From Saccharina japonica (Eukaryota > Sar > Phaeophyceae > Laminariales > Laminariaceae): DNA of 64,000 nt. A model generated the notes under the pieces. The model was given only the letters and a program-made list of their open reading frames with translations. It made no database searches and was not told the DNA's origin. The translations under genes were made by a program, and so were the position numbers. The stretch lies in the NCBI GenBank assembly GCA_008828725.1, contig MEHQ01000321.1:804514-868513 (forward strand), given 5' to 3'. Below, piece after piece: positions 1-11,732 of the stretch. The first letter of the stretch is position 1, and every line of letters starts with the position of its first letter.

Positions 1-1080
1 GGGGGGCAAAGGTAGGGGGGGAGGGGAGGGGGTATGAGGATTAGGGGGGGGTAAAGTGTTTGACGACCGGATTAATGAGGGGGGAGCGGGGGGTGCTTGG
101 AAGATAGATAGGTTAACGGCGAACGGTTCGGGAAGTGTGTTGATAGCGAGAACGGGGGCGGGGGAGATCGAGAAACGCACGAGTGCAGCCAAAATACCAA
201 GAGATTATCATAACCACACGTATATATATATTCACTATCCGGTATACGAATAGGAAAAAATCAAGAGAAAAACAATAGTAAAAACATCAACAACAAAGAA
301 GCAAAACTCATATATATAGAACCTCCCATCCAGGGCGTCGGACGTCTCTCACAGAGCCATCTTGGGGGGGGGGGTGAGAACTGGGTCCGAATACTGCACT
401 CGTGATATCATCTGTTACAAACACGCAAGCCAATAATCGTAGCACTTAAGGAGATACCCAAGGAAATTCATGTTGAAAAAAAATCCAGAAAACATCAACG
501 AAATATCAACAAAAATATCAACAATTTATATATTCATAAAATACATCAACCAAACACCAATAACATACTGGTAGTAATAGTACGAATATATCTATCTTCT
601 TGTTTTTTCTTTTTTTTTTCCTCCATCCCGTTTATTAGCTTTCGCCCTTCTTTTCTCTCTCCATCACAGTAGTAACTCAGATCCGGGGGGGTCACTAAGT
701 AGGCTTCCCCTCCCTCCCCACGACGGTTCGTGCCTTGCTTTTTTTCTACTTAGAAGAAAACGTCAAAGGAAAATATATAGGGGTGTGTTAACAGCAGTAT
801 ACTTCGAGCTAAATAATTGATTAATTTTGCAAAAGGGGGAGAACAATACGTATTTAGTAAACAGAATGGATAATTAATTAATTAATTTAGCAAACGGGGG
901 AGAACAGTATACCAAGAGCAAATCAAGAAGAAAAGAGCATGATCATAAGAACACCCACCGAGGCATCGGACATCTCCCACGGCACAATCTTGGGAGAGAC
1001 CACGGACTCCGCGAGCGCAGAGAGAACCTCCCCTGCCGAGTCCGGAGGGCACTCCGACACGTAAAGCATCTAAAGACACA
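1..1080. other. No gene seen
   Basis: AT-rich sequence with short G runs. 590-770 is the minus-oriented SINE body (CTCCATCCCGTTTATTAGCT). Nothing else recognised. Confidence 0.6.
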
Positions 1081-1084
1081 CACA

Positions 1085-1320
1085 AAAAAGGGGGGGGGGT
1101 ACTGATTAGCCGCATGTCGTGCATTGCCGTAGTGGTATGAATAGACCCTCGCATGTCGTGTATGGCTGTGTAGTCGTATGACCATACTCGTGGACCCTCG
1201 CATGTCGTGCATGGCCGTAGTGGTATGACCATAGACCTTCGCATGTCGTGCATGGCCGCAGTCGTATGACCATAGACCCTCGCATCCCTACACTGCAGAG
1301 ACGGAGCTCGTTTGGTTTTC
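1085..1320 (-). repeat. Second tail family (CATGCATGGCC type), tandem copies
   Basis: A G run is followed by four partial units of ATGTCGTGCATGGCCGTAGT and CGTATGACCATAGACCCTCG. The same family, ending in a C run or starting in a G run according to strand, recurs at 3270-3420, 6110-6230, 18310-18440, 38130-38270, 47700-47930, 48245-48440, 52565-52660, 57980-58330 and 63415-63550. Confidence 0.7.
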
Positions 1321-1439
1321 AACAACCAGGCGAACGTCGCTTTTGCGCCAAGCGCGAAGTGAAACGTGAGAGGTGTGTTGGGCGAGTCGCGTGAAGGGTG
1401 AGCTGCATCCCCTACTAAGAACCGCTTGTGAGGCGGGCT

Positions 1440-1592
1440 TGCATGGGGGGGGGGGGGGCGTACTCATTTGTTGCTTGCCTTAGTCATTTGACCATTGACC
1501 GTATGACCATAGGGGGAGCGGGAACTCGTCTGTTTGCTTGCCTTAGTCATTAGACCATTGACCACGCATCCCTTTCGATAGATGGAGCACCA
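1440..1592 (-). mobile_element. Retrotransposon 3' tail, minus orientation
   Basis: A G run followed by CGTACTCATTTGTTGCTTGC and then the TTAGTCATTTGACCATTGAC block and GCATCCCTTTCGA is the reverse complement of the tail at 60560-60650. A second partial unit follows at 1510-1590. Confidence 0.65.
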
Positions 1593-2014
1593 TATAAACG
1601 TTTTTTCCATAAAAATTACATCAAGCCCTCTTTGCTTCTCTTATCCCGGCAATCAACGCAGAAAGACAAGGGGGGTAAAAAAGCGTAAGGGCAAAATATC
1701 CGAGTCTCCTTTATCACGTTGCGACCGACCACCACTATCAACATCAATATCACAATGGATGAAGTAGATAAGGACACAGGTCATATTCAGGAAACGGTCA
1801 GCGTGCGCTATAAGGGGGCGTGCGCTTCACGGGGGGTATTCCGAAATACACCCTGTAATGAACCCTATAATACCCCCCCTCTTCCCTAGAATACCCCACA
1901 ATACCAGCTTTACACTCGGGGAAGGATTTGGGCACGTATGTAGAAAAAAAATGCATGAGCGAAAAAAAACGCTCGACCAATCAGAAACATTGTCTTTTGT
2001 CTTTTGTCTACTAT

Positions 2015-2285
2015 AGGGTTAGGTTAGGGTTAGGGTTAGCAGGGGGACCCACTATTAATAGTAAATAGGGACCTACGGTACACAAAAAAAAGCTATATAT
2101 TCCCCTATTTTTACCAACACTGATTGGTCCTATTTACTAAGGTCCCCCGTGTTTGTGTACCATCACGGGGGAATACACCAGGTAGTAAATAGTTACTAAC
2201 CTACGGTACAGACAAAAACCTATATTTCCCCTATTTTTGTACTACTGTAACACTATTTGGTCCTATTCACTAGTGTTTACTATGG
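2015..2285. repeat. AT-rich TAGTAAATAGG repeat pair with short telomere-like run
   Basis: GGTTAGGTTAGGGTTAGGGTT at 2017-2037 is followed by two related units containing AGTAAATAG, ACCTACGGTACA, CTATATATTCCCCTATTTTT and TTGGTCCTATT. Relatives: 18705-18830, 24945-25075, 36610-36725 and 43190-43375. Confidence 0.65.
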
Positions 2286-3033
2286 CCTCCCGTAACAGTG
2301 TTTCCCTCTGTTTCCCTCTGAGTCCTGTACGTCAAGTAGTGGTGGGAGACTCGGCAGCCCGAAGCGGGCCGGACGGCAAACGTCGAGGGCACAGGAACAG
2401 CAGTACGTATATAGTCACGCAGACATCAAAGACAGCTACGAGTAGAGGCGCAAGTACAAAACGTACGAAATGCCAACGAGAAACAAACAAACAAACGAAC
2501 GAACAAACAAAAGCAACATGGTACCTCTGTACTTCGTATATTATTACCTGGTATTATTTATTTATTTTTTAATTTATTTCGTAAACGCGCGATCGTTTGA
2601 TTTATCATACACAGCTCGCAAAGATGACGCTCGACGAAATCTTCGATCTCATTGATCACAGCCAACGTGATTTTTTTTCAATTTTTGTGAAAAAAAAAAA
2701 AAAAAGAGGAACAACACGTGAGAGGGCCTCTCACCTTCTCTCTCCCTCTTGAGGCAGTCAGCGTACCGCCGGCATTTTCCACATCCCTGAGGAGTTCAAC
2801 ACATAAAAAGCGGCGTTCGTGGGGGTGAGTTGAGTTGGTGGGCTACGTACAAGGACCACAAAAGGACGACGACAAGTTCGCGAGGAGCTCCAAGATAAAA
2901 AGAGGCGTTAGTAGGGGTGAGTTTGAGTTGGTGGGGGAGGTTAGAACGAGATGGCACGGAGGAACCTGTCAAAAACTGAGATGAAATGTACCGTACTAAC
3001 ACGCATGACAGCACACCCCGGTGATAACATTTA

Positions 3034-3112
3034 CCACTCTGACCGGGAATATAAGGAACGTTTCTACATTAAAATTCAATTGAAATGTTCCTTATATTTC
3101 GGGTCAGAGTGG
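3034..3112. mobile_element. Stowaway-like 79-bp MITE
   Basis: CCACTCTGACCGGGAATATA at the left and, on the other strand, CCACTCTGACCCGAAATATA at the right, flanked by TA on both sides. The TA duplication and the CTCTGTCCCGAAATATAAG type of end resemble Tc1/mariner-derived Stowaway MITEs. It has landed inside another repeat whose halves (TTATCACCGGGGTGTGCTGT type) flank it. Confidence 0.75.
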
Positions 3113-3429
3113 TATGGTTTTTTCAACATATTATCACCGGGTGTGCTGTTGTGGGGGGGGTTACCAAAGGGGGGGTGTTATCACACGTACCGTATAACAC
3201 GCATGACAGCACACCCCGGTGATAACTTTTTGACCTCCAAAAATATTACCACTGGATGTACTGTTGTGTGTGGGGGGGGGGGGTACTCGCGTCATGCATG
3301 GCCGCAGTCATACGCTCGCATCCCTACACTGCCTGGACGGAGTACGTCGGGCTTGCACCGACCGGGCAAAAGCATTGCTTGCAACAAGCGCGAAGCGCCG
3401 TGAGATGTTCGGCGAGTCTCATCAAGGGT

Positions 3430-3473
<44 letters not shown>
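3430..3473 (+). repeat. G run of about 44
   Basis: One uninterrupted G homopolymer. Other long runs are at 3697-3713, 30662-30678, 43466-43491, 48120-48145 and 49739-49765. Most abut the tail families described above. Confidence 0.9.
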
Positions 3474-4061
3474 CGCACCAGTGGCCAAAGCAGTGGCGGC
3501 GGCAACAGCGGCTTTTGGAAGCTCGTTTTCATAGCACTTACCTCATGAGGCGGATAGACGACCGTGCCTGGGTGAGCTTGTACGCCATGCCCTCCAGGTG
3601 GAGAGAGGCTCCAGACTGAGCGGAGGACTCGTCCCTCGACCCCGACCCCACCACCACCCCAACAGACGCTCCCTGGGGTACGTACAGAAGTTAGGAGGGG
3701 GGGGGGGGGGGGGGTACCCGTATGGGTAGGGGTTAGGGGTAGGCGTTGGGGTTGGGGTGTGGGTGGGGCTAGGGGTAAGGGTTACTCGTAGGGGTGATAA
3801 ATACTCGTAGGGGTAAGAGTTATTCTTAGGGGTAAGGGTTGATCGTAGGGGTAAAAGGGTAGGGGACAGGGGTGCCTTATCACCCGGGTGGTTAAGGTAA
3901 CACACCCCCTGAGACTATTAATAATTTCCGAGCCGAGTTTCTCTAAAAAGCGTATGGGGAGGCGGGCACACAATGCAAAAAAAAAAAAATGGCTTCAAGA
4001 AAAAGATCTTGGGGAGATTTCCTCCGATATACAGTAGTAGACGTATCGCTCGGCTGTGAAG

Positions 4062-5130
4062 TAGAGATGGCTCCCGGATTCGAAAATTGGAACCGGTACC
4101 AGTACCGCCTTCGGTGGGATTTGACCAGTACCGTCCCGGGTTCCCGCGGTACTGGGTATCCCGAGTACCCGGGTACCCGGGTACCCGGGTTCCCGGATTC
4201 CTCGGGTACCCGGGTACACGGGTACCCGGGTTCCCGTACTTGTACCCGGGGTTACATGTGCATTTTGCTCCACTCTTGTGTTTGAGCGGCGTGAACGGTC
4301 CTCAGGCGGGGTGTTGAGGCGTGGTGAGGCGGAAGGTGGGAGGACAAGCCTTCATGTCGTCTCTCTCAATGAATAAAAATGCGAAAGAACCCGGGTACCC
4401 GGGTACCCGGGAACCCGGGTACCCGAGATACCCAGTTATACCGCGAGGTAATCAAAAATGAAACCGGCGACGACCGGTACCGACTGTTTCCGGTCCGCGG
4501 CTACCCGCCTACCAGGTACCCGGTTTTCCCACGAATCCCGGAAGCCATCTCCATATTACCGCTTGGTAGCTGGTACGGGTCTTGTGTGTGTATGGCGTGT
4601 TGCTGCTGAGGTAGGTAGGGTATGCTGTTGCATTGTCGCGCTGTTGCGCTGTACTATCGGGGGCCTCTGTGGAGTCGTAACTAATAACGGTACCCGGGTA
4701 CCCTTGCGGAACCCGGTACCGTACCCAAAGTAATCCGCGCAGGTAATGAAAATGGAACCGGGACTGGTACCATGCCGCTACTAACCGGGACGGTACCGGT
4801 ACCGACGGTTCCGGGTACCCGCCTCCGGGTACCCGGTTCCCACGAATCCCGGAGCCATCTCTATTCCGCTGGTAGCTGGTAGGGGTCTCGTGTGTGTATG
4901 GCGTGTTGTGTGAAGGTAGGTAGGGTATGCTGTGCATTGTGCGCTGTGCGCTGTCTATCGGGGGCTCTGTGGAGCGTAACTAATAACGGGTACCCGGGTA
5001 CCCGGGAACCCGGGTACCCGGTATACCCAGTACCGCGGGTAATGAAAATGGAACCGGGACGGTACCGGTACCGACGGTTCCGGGTACCCGCCTCCGGGTA
5101 CACGGTTCCCACGAATCCGGGAGCCATCTC
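4062..5130. repeat. GGTACCC/CCCGGG-rich tandem repeat, 296-bp period
   Basis: TAATGAAAATGGAACCGGG recurs at 4744 and 5040, with a divergent unit at 4449, giving a period of 296. Each unit has GGTACCGGTACCGACGGTTC, a TGTGTGTATGGCGTGTTG block and stacked GGGTACCC. An inverted partial unit is at 4062-4260. Confidence 0.8.
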
Positions 5131-5149
5131 TACTGTGAAGAAACAAATC

Positions 5150-5840
5150 AGATTCAAAATTCGTCCGATTGGAGGGGGGGGGGTGCTAGCTTATCACCCG
5201 TGTGATAAGGCAGAGGTAGGGAGAGGGGTCAGAGGTTAGGGGTGGGGGTACGGATAGACGTACGAGTAGGGGTTTCGGGTGGGTGAAAAGGGGTAGGGGT
5301 AGGGGCAAGGGGCACGTAGGTAGGGGTAGTGTGAGATACCAGTATACCGGTATATGTTTTGGGTTTCCTGAAGACTTTCTGGTCGCGTAGGGGCGGGGGC
5401 GGGGGCGGGGGGTATAGAGGGCAAAAGGCAAAAGGGGAGAGGTGGACGTTACAGGGGTAGAAGAAGCTAGGTGATGGGGCGAGGCCTGGTATATAAACCC
5501 TCTGTATGTTTCCTTTTGTCCACCCTGAGCGCGAAGGGTGTTGCAGCTCGGCTTCGGCGCAGCGATCGTCTCCGGCACAGCAGTCATTGAGTAGTTGGGA
5601 CCAAAATAATGGATTCACCTCTTTTTGTGCCAAAACTGTGTGTTTATGCGATTGGGCCACGATTTTTGGGCACCGCCACATTACGAAGCTAAACCGCCAG
5701 TGGGTGCATGTAAGTGAAAGGGTAGGGGTAAGAGTAGGGGTAAAAAGGCTCTCGGGGTTAGTGGGGTATACCAGTACATCTTCTCGCATCTCCAGAGGAA
5801 TATTTCGGCGCATAAACCACACCGAGAAAAATAACAACAC
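5150..5840. other. GTAGGGGT-rich sequence, no gene seen
   Basis: AGGGGTAGGGGTAGGGGCAA-like degenerate runs alternate with unique sequence. A related GGGGTAAGGGTTACTCGTAG stretch is at 3715-3870. TTATCACCCGTGTGATAA near 5192 is a palindrome also seen at 3880, 19355, 60270 and 63190. Confidence 0.55.
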
Positions 5841-5999
5841 TCGGGCCCAAAATATAAGGACCGTTTGTATATTAACATGTAATTGAAATGGTGCTTATAG
5901 TTAGGTTCAGAGTGGTACCAGGTATCTATTAACATGAATACCATAGCAAACCACGTATACAAGGTGAACCAGTAACGTGTCCCCTCTTTCAGCTACGAA

Positions 6000-6430
6000 G
6001 CCCGCATCCTCCATCTCCCCCAAACCCCTCCGTGCTCCGTCTCGAAAGGGATGCGCGGCCAATGGTCAAGAGACCAAGGCGAGCAACAAATGAGTACCCC
6101 CCCCCAAGCAAGCAATGCCTGCCTGGTTGGTGAAAACCCAACGTGCTCCGTCCCGGCATTGTAGGGATGCAAGGGTCTATGGTCATACGACAACTGCCGT
6201 GCACGGCCTGAGTACCCCGCCCAGTCTCGAAAGGATGCTTGGTCAATGGCCAAATGACTAAGGCAAGCAACAAATGAGTACGCCCCCCCCCCATCCTCCC
6301 CCCCATGAGCGCCCAAAGGTTGGAGGTGTCTCTATTAGGAGTAGGAACGGTGCGCCGTCTCGAAACGGATGCGTGGTCAATGGCCAAATGATCAAACGAC
6401 TAAGGCAAGCAACAATAGAGTACGCCCCCC
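6000..6430 (+). mobile_element. Cluster of retrotransposon 3' tails (C-run ends)
   Basis: Three to four tail copies follow one another. Each contains GTGCTCCGTCTCGAAA or a variant, then GGATGC..GGTCAATGGCCAAA, and ends GAGTAC(G)CCCCCC. The last (6300-6430) extends upstream into GGTGTCTCTATTAGGAGTAG, as in the copy at 60540. The single N at 6431 lies in its C/G tail. Confidence 0.7.
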
Positions 6431-6439
6431 NGGGGGAGG

Positions 6440-7670
6440 AGGAGGCGGAGGCGAGGGGGGGGAGAGAAGGAGAGAGAGGGTCGGTGTTAGGGTGTAACGG
6501 TAGGTGAGTGCAGTATGCAGATCAATATCAGAGCATAACTATAAAAACAGGGTTATTTAGGGCTCGTAAGGTTAGAGTTCCACTAGATATAAAGTCCACT
6601 GGCGAAGCCAGCTGATGCCCAGCCGACTTGCCGACTTAAGCCACGCGAGCAAGGCGAGCCGAATCAGCCGAGAGGACCCGCCCCCCGCCCGAATATGGAA
6701 AAGAATGAACACACTATCCCGCATTCAAGAGTCCTTCCGACAAACATGGAGACCCAGTATGTCGGATAGTCGTACTATTAATAATAACTACTTGGCGACT
6801 TAAGTCCTGCCGAACCATATCTCTGCTGAACGTTTGGGCCTTAACCCTGTATGGATACTTAGCCAAAAAATGGTACATATTGTGTCCCGTAAAAGGATGC
6901 TCCTTTGCGAACTTAGGTACACTGAAGACAAGTTAGATGTCCCATTTCCCTCTACCTTGGATAAAGTATACAGAGGCACTCAGGGCAGGTCCCTGCGCCC
7001 AGGCACCAGCTTCGGGGTTTGCAGCAGGCGCTTACGATAGCCGATCATATTCCATGTTGTTGATATTTAATCTCGATTCGTGATTTCTCATTGTTCGGCC
7101 GTCTCCAAAGGGTTAATACGAATCCCGAAACGACCCTTACTGCTGTCAATAGTTGAGATACCCAATGGCTTGATGGGCATGGCCGGGATGGGCCCATGGG
7201 TAGGCGCTCATGGTGGGAGGACGGGAAGGGTATACTTTAACGTAGACATGAAGCAGAGTATCAAACAAAATGGTGTATTCCCGGGCACCTCTTTGGTACA
7301 TATTATACGTTCCTGGGGAAAACATGCCATGTTGTCTCTACGTATCCCCAGAACGTTACACACAACCATCTCGGCGTCGAGCGCTACACTAAACCCAACC
7401 AAGTATAGACTACTGCTGTACTGGTACATCGCGGGGATGAGGTGCCTGGTATACAACAGCCCGTGCTCAAGTTGGGCGTCACAGCAGCAGTTACAACGAG
7501 GCGCACGTACCTTGCAGGCGCACCCATGTACCAGGTGTATGCTGCCTATCAATACCAACACTGCTCTACTTGTGTACGCCGCCGCCTCTACCGGTGCAAC
7601 GAGGTTCTTACGTCGATCAGCAGATTGCACTGTGCATGTCGTTCGATAGAGGTGTACCCCTCGTAGAAAA
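6440..7670. other. No gene recognised
   Basis: Low-repeat sequence with an open frame of 189 codons at 7080-7649 (+) and one of 199 codons at 7208-7807 (-). Neither shows a family motif. Confidence 0.4.
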
Positions 7671-8470
7671 AATGAGCGGTTACTCGCGAGTACTACCCGT
7701 CCCGCCCAAAACTCGTCACGGGGACGAGTAGCAATCAATACTCGCTGGGTATTTGTGTCCCGGGTATTTCTCGAGTACCCGAGTACCCGCTGCTTCGCCC
7801 TCGACACCCCGGAGATGGCAGCTTACAATCCCGTCCATCACGGCGGTATTTGTTGTGTTCGAGCAATCTCCAGGAAACGCATATAAAAACTTTGCCAGGC
7901 GGTTTTAGTACTATTACAGTACTCGTAGAGGTTTACCTCTTTTGCCGAAAACCCGGGTACCCGGCGGTTCACCCTGGAAACTGCGGGGATGGAAACTTGT
8001 CATCCCGCAATCACGTCCCCCGGGCAATATTTCGTTCAAAATCTTCAGGAAACCCATTCCAAAACCATACGAGTATGATAAACACTCTCGTACTTTCTCC
8101 GGCACACTTCAAATCTCCCCAGTATCCAGGTACTCGGTTGGTAGACGGGGACCCGAGTACCCGCCCCAAACAGCCGATTTTACTCGCGAGTACCCAGGGG
8201 GGTTTCCCTTTTTACCATAAACCTGGGTACTCGCGAGTATTACCCGCCCCACCGATACGATCGTACTCGTCACGGGTACGGGTAGCACTCAATACTCGCC
8301 GATTATTTGCACCCCGGGTACTCGCGAGTACCGGCGTACCGGATACCCGGGTATCCGTTGCTTCACTCTGGAAACCCCGCAGATGGCAACTTGTCATTCC
8401 GAAAAAAATATGTCCCCCGGGCAGTACTTTCGTTGAAATATCTCCAGGAAACCCATTGTAAAACTTCCGT
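7670..8470. repeat. GTACTCGCGAGTAC-rich duplicated region
   Basis: Two related units (about 7740-8050 and 8230-8470) share TCGAGTACCCGAGTACC-like blocks, CTGGAAACCCCG.AGATGGCA, CGGGCAATATTTCGTT and CTCCAGGAAACCCAT. A third, weaker relative is at 9250-9400. No coding signal seen. Confidence 0.55.
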
Positions 8471-8544
8471 CGGACGATTGAAGTAAGTTCACCAAAAGCC
8501 GTCAGAGTACCAGTATCTCCGAGTACCAGTCACTTCAGCTTTTG

Positions 8545-9190
8545 GTACCCTAGGGACTCGCGAGGACTCAGTCATTTCAGTTTTCAGTACCCTAGGGACT
8601 CGCGAGGACTACGAGTAAATTATTTCGGCTTTTAGTAACCCAGTGGTTCGTGAGGACTCAATAATGTCAGCTTTCAGTACCCCAGAGACTCGTGAGGACG
8701 CAGTCATTCCAGCTTTCAGTGCCCTGGAGACTCGCGAGTACTCAGTCATTTCAGCTTATGGTACCCTGGGGACTCAGTACTTCAAAATGACTCGGATTCA
8801 CCAGTCAATGACTGAGTTCCGATGACTGGTACTGGTACTGGTACTCTGACGACCTTTCTGCAGTTGCTTTGTAAAGGGCGATAACAAGAAAATACACAGC
8901 ACACGTATTTTCTTTGTGGTTGGCCCGTTGGCTCGGTACTCGCGAGGACTCGAAACATTTCATCTTTTGGTACCCTTGCGCCTCTCGAGGACTCAAGTCA
9001 TTTCAGCTTCTGGTACCCTGGGGACTCGCGAGGACTCAGTCATTTCAGCTCCCAGCAGCACCCTAGGGACTCGCGAGGACTCAGTCATTTCAGCTTCTGG
9101 TACCCTGGAGACTCGCGAAGACTCAGTCATTTTAGCTTCTGGTTCCCTGGGGACTCAGTACTTCAAAGACTCGGACTCGAGAGTCAATGA
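8545..9190 (+). repeat. 42-45-bp minisatellite
   Basis: Two arrays (8545-8790 and 8935-9190) repeat GGACTCGCGAGGACTCAGTC and ATTTCAGCTTCTGGTACCCT. Both end with TTCAAA.TGACTCGG and TCAATGACTGAGT. Confidence 0.85.
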
Positions 9191-10111
9191 CTGAGTCTCG
9201 ATGACTCGGACTCGGACTCTGATGAACTTAGTAGAGGGGTACGTGTACGTACCTCTTTCGCTCAAAACTCGATACTAGCGGGTATCCGGTACCCGGTGTT
9301 TAATTGACCCTGGAAAGCCCTAGGAGGGCCCCTTATCACCCCTTTTAAGCATCCCCTGGGCAATATTTCGTACATAATGTCGAGGAAACCCATGTAAACG
9401 TTATACACTGTCCCACCTCACATTTCCCAGCAGGTATACAGGTACCCACCCGGGTGTTTAGACAAGTACCCAGGTACCCGCCCAAAACAGCAGACAACAC
9501 TTGCAATTATCCGGCGGGTTCCCTCAACATACTGGCATAATACTGTTTCACTGCTGTGTACTGGTTGAGCACGAGTACGCGGCGGGGCACAGCTGTATCG
9601 TACTGAGAGCGAGCAATGCCAAGCAGCAAGCGAGTACCGCTACGTGCTGCTGTAGCTCGTACCTTTGAATGGAAACGAACAAACAAAACGCAGAGGGAGC
9701 CCTGTCCTGCCTGCCCTGTACTGCTACTGCTGTAGTGCGACGCGACCAGTTTGTAGACAACGAGCTTGTCAAGAGACTTTCACGGGTAGGCATGTTTTAC
9801 CGACCCTGCTCCGCCCCTTGCGCTTCCTGGTCCCATTCCAACCTGACCCCACCGGGACCTTAGCCCTCGACATCCTCTCATGACCCTCGGTACATAATTG
9901 GCCGCGGGTAGGGCCAACGAAGCACCCCTGATGCCGGACCCCGAGCGACTTTTGTGACACTATCCCTCATGCTTATCCGTTGACGCCTTTCGCTTGTTGC
10001 AGGACTGGTCGGCACATAACTTTGCGCAGGACGTGTGTGTAGTCAATTCCAACCTTGCACGTGGGCCCAGAGCCCAGACAAATCCGACCCCAGAACCAAC
10101 AGCAGGCGAAT

Positions 10112-10392
10112 ATCTGCCCGCTCATGCGAACTCCTCGAATGTGCCTGCATAAAATGATGCTGTCTCTAACGAGGTAGGGTTTTGTCACGAAGCTGTAAGG
10201 CATTCGTTCCCGACGGTGAGCTTATTTTTTGCTTCGGCTAACGGCGGTCACCACCCCGACCCGGAACTCTAACCCTAACCCTAACCATAACGAGAGGCAT
10301 GCCTGGTTGGCGTGCCACCTGGTCGTTGTGCTTGGAAAGGTGTCTACTTTCAGTGCGGGCACATCTAAAGAAGTCCGCCTGGGCGGGCAGAT
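10112..10392. mobile_element. TIR element carrying telomere-like hexamers, copy 1
   Basis: Imperfect inverted ends of about 38 bases (ATCTGCCCGCTCATGCGAAC and, from the other strand, ATCTGCCCGCCCAGGCGGAC) enclose about 280 bases. Inside lie GCTTCGGCTAACGGCGGTCA and three CCCTAA hexamers. A second copy lies inverted at 47009-47291. Confidence 0.75.
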
Positions 10393-11345
10393 CTACGCGA
10401 CCCTAACCCTAAGCCCCTAGCGGCTAAGACACGCCAAAAACGGGTTGAGACATGCGCAGTATAGCCCGCCGGGCCTACAGCAGTAGAGCCCAGACCAATC
10501 CTACCCCAGACCTAACCTTAACCCCAGCTCCTTCAGGGGGGCTCGAGGTCGGCAGGAACAGTCACGCCGCTCCACCGCGTGTTTTGGTGGCGTTTTTCCA
10601 TAAAAAAAACTCAGGGCGGTCGAAAGGTCAGCCTTGACCAATAGGGGACTCGCGCCCTGTATGGATCAAAGTTTTGTGCCGACCTGACGACCAGTCCTGC
10701 ACATATAGGGCGTACGGCGAGTCGCCAAAACCGAGAGCAACTATTTACAGTCCATGGACTGCAGGTCTTAACGACAGTCCATAGGCTATCCCGCTAGCCC
10801 TAACCCTAACCCCAACGCTAACCCCAACCCTATACGAGTACTTCTGAACACCTACTATGGGGAGCAGGGTTCCAAGTTTCAAATGAGATCTGGTCCGGGT
10901 GGGATTAGGGTAGAGGGGTTGACCAATCAAAACGGAGGTGTAGTCTATTGGGCACCCCGTTTCACCCCTACAACACTAAATCACTCACAATATTAGAGTG
11001 TGGACTGCACTTAAGTTCTACAGCAGTCTGATACGACGTAGTAGGTTGCCAACAGTAAAAAGTCGCCGTCGCCAAAAACGGGGTTTCCACGCGAGCGGCC
11101 ATAGCAAAACGGGAACAACACTAGAATTGATATATTAATGTTGGGACCTGTTGCCAGGCGCGTACGATACGCAGTGCGTCCCCTGCACTGCTGCTGCTGC
11201 TGTCTTCTGCTGAGAGTGCTTGAGTTGCATATCTGGCTGCTAATACTTTTGCGTCCATCATGGCAGGCACTCGCTGCCGTGGAGGCAGCAGGCATGGACG
11301 AGCACGACCGACTGCTGTTGTCGTTCGGGTGGGAGCTGACTAGAG

Positions 11346-11731
11346 CCAGCCGCCGTAAATCCGCCCTGCGAGGCAAAGTTTGAGAACCTGCCTCGCTCAA
11401 AAATGCACTTGAAAGCCAGTGGAAACCCACACAATTTGAATTTCATCACAACTTCTAGCGAATTTGCACACACGACACACGAGCAACTGCGCTGTCGCTA
11501 CTGCTGCTGTACACACAACACCCAGCAGCAGAGGCTACAGCTGGCACGCAGCCACACCGCTGGCGCTCATAAAAACTAGCATCAAATTAAGCAGGTTGTT
11601 GGCAGTTGGGCGTTGTTCGAAGCCGAACTCTCGCGGAACCAACGAGACACTCGGAAGCAGCAGCCAGCAGCACAGCTAGCCTTTAGTTACCCTTCCGTCT
11701 CTTCGCTTACACTTGACCAACGGTTTATATT
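11346..11731 (+). repeat. About 385-bp repeat, copy 1
   Basis: It runs from AGCCGCCGTAAATCCGCCCT to CTTGACCAACGGTTTATAT. An inverted, nearly identical copy lies at 26775-27160, and an internally deleted relative at 26405-26580. Confidence 0.75.
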
Positions 11732-11732
11732 A

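Noticed and set aside
10262..10290. Telomere or chromosome end
   Set aside because: Only three hexamers, inside a TIR element that is duplicated at 47009; scattered short runs elsewhere are equally internal.
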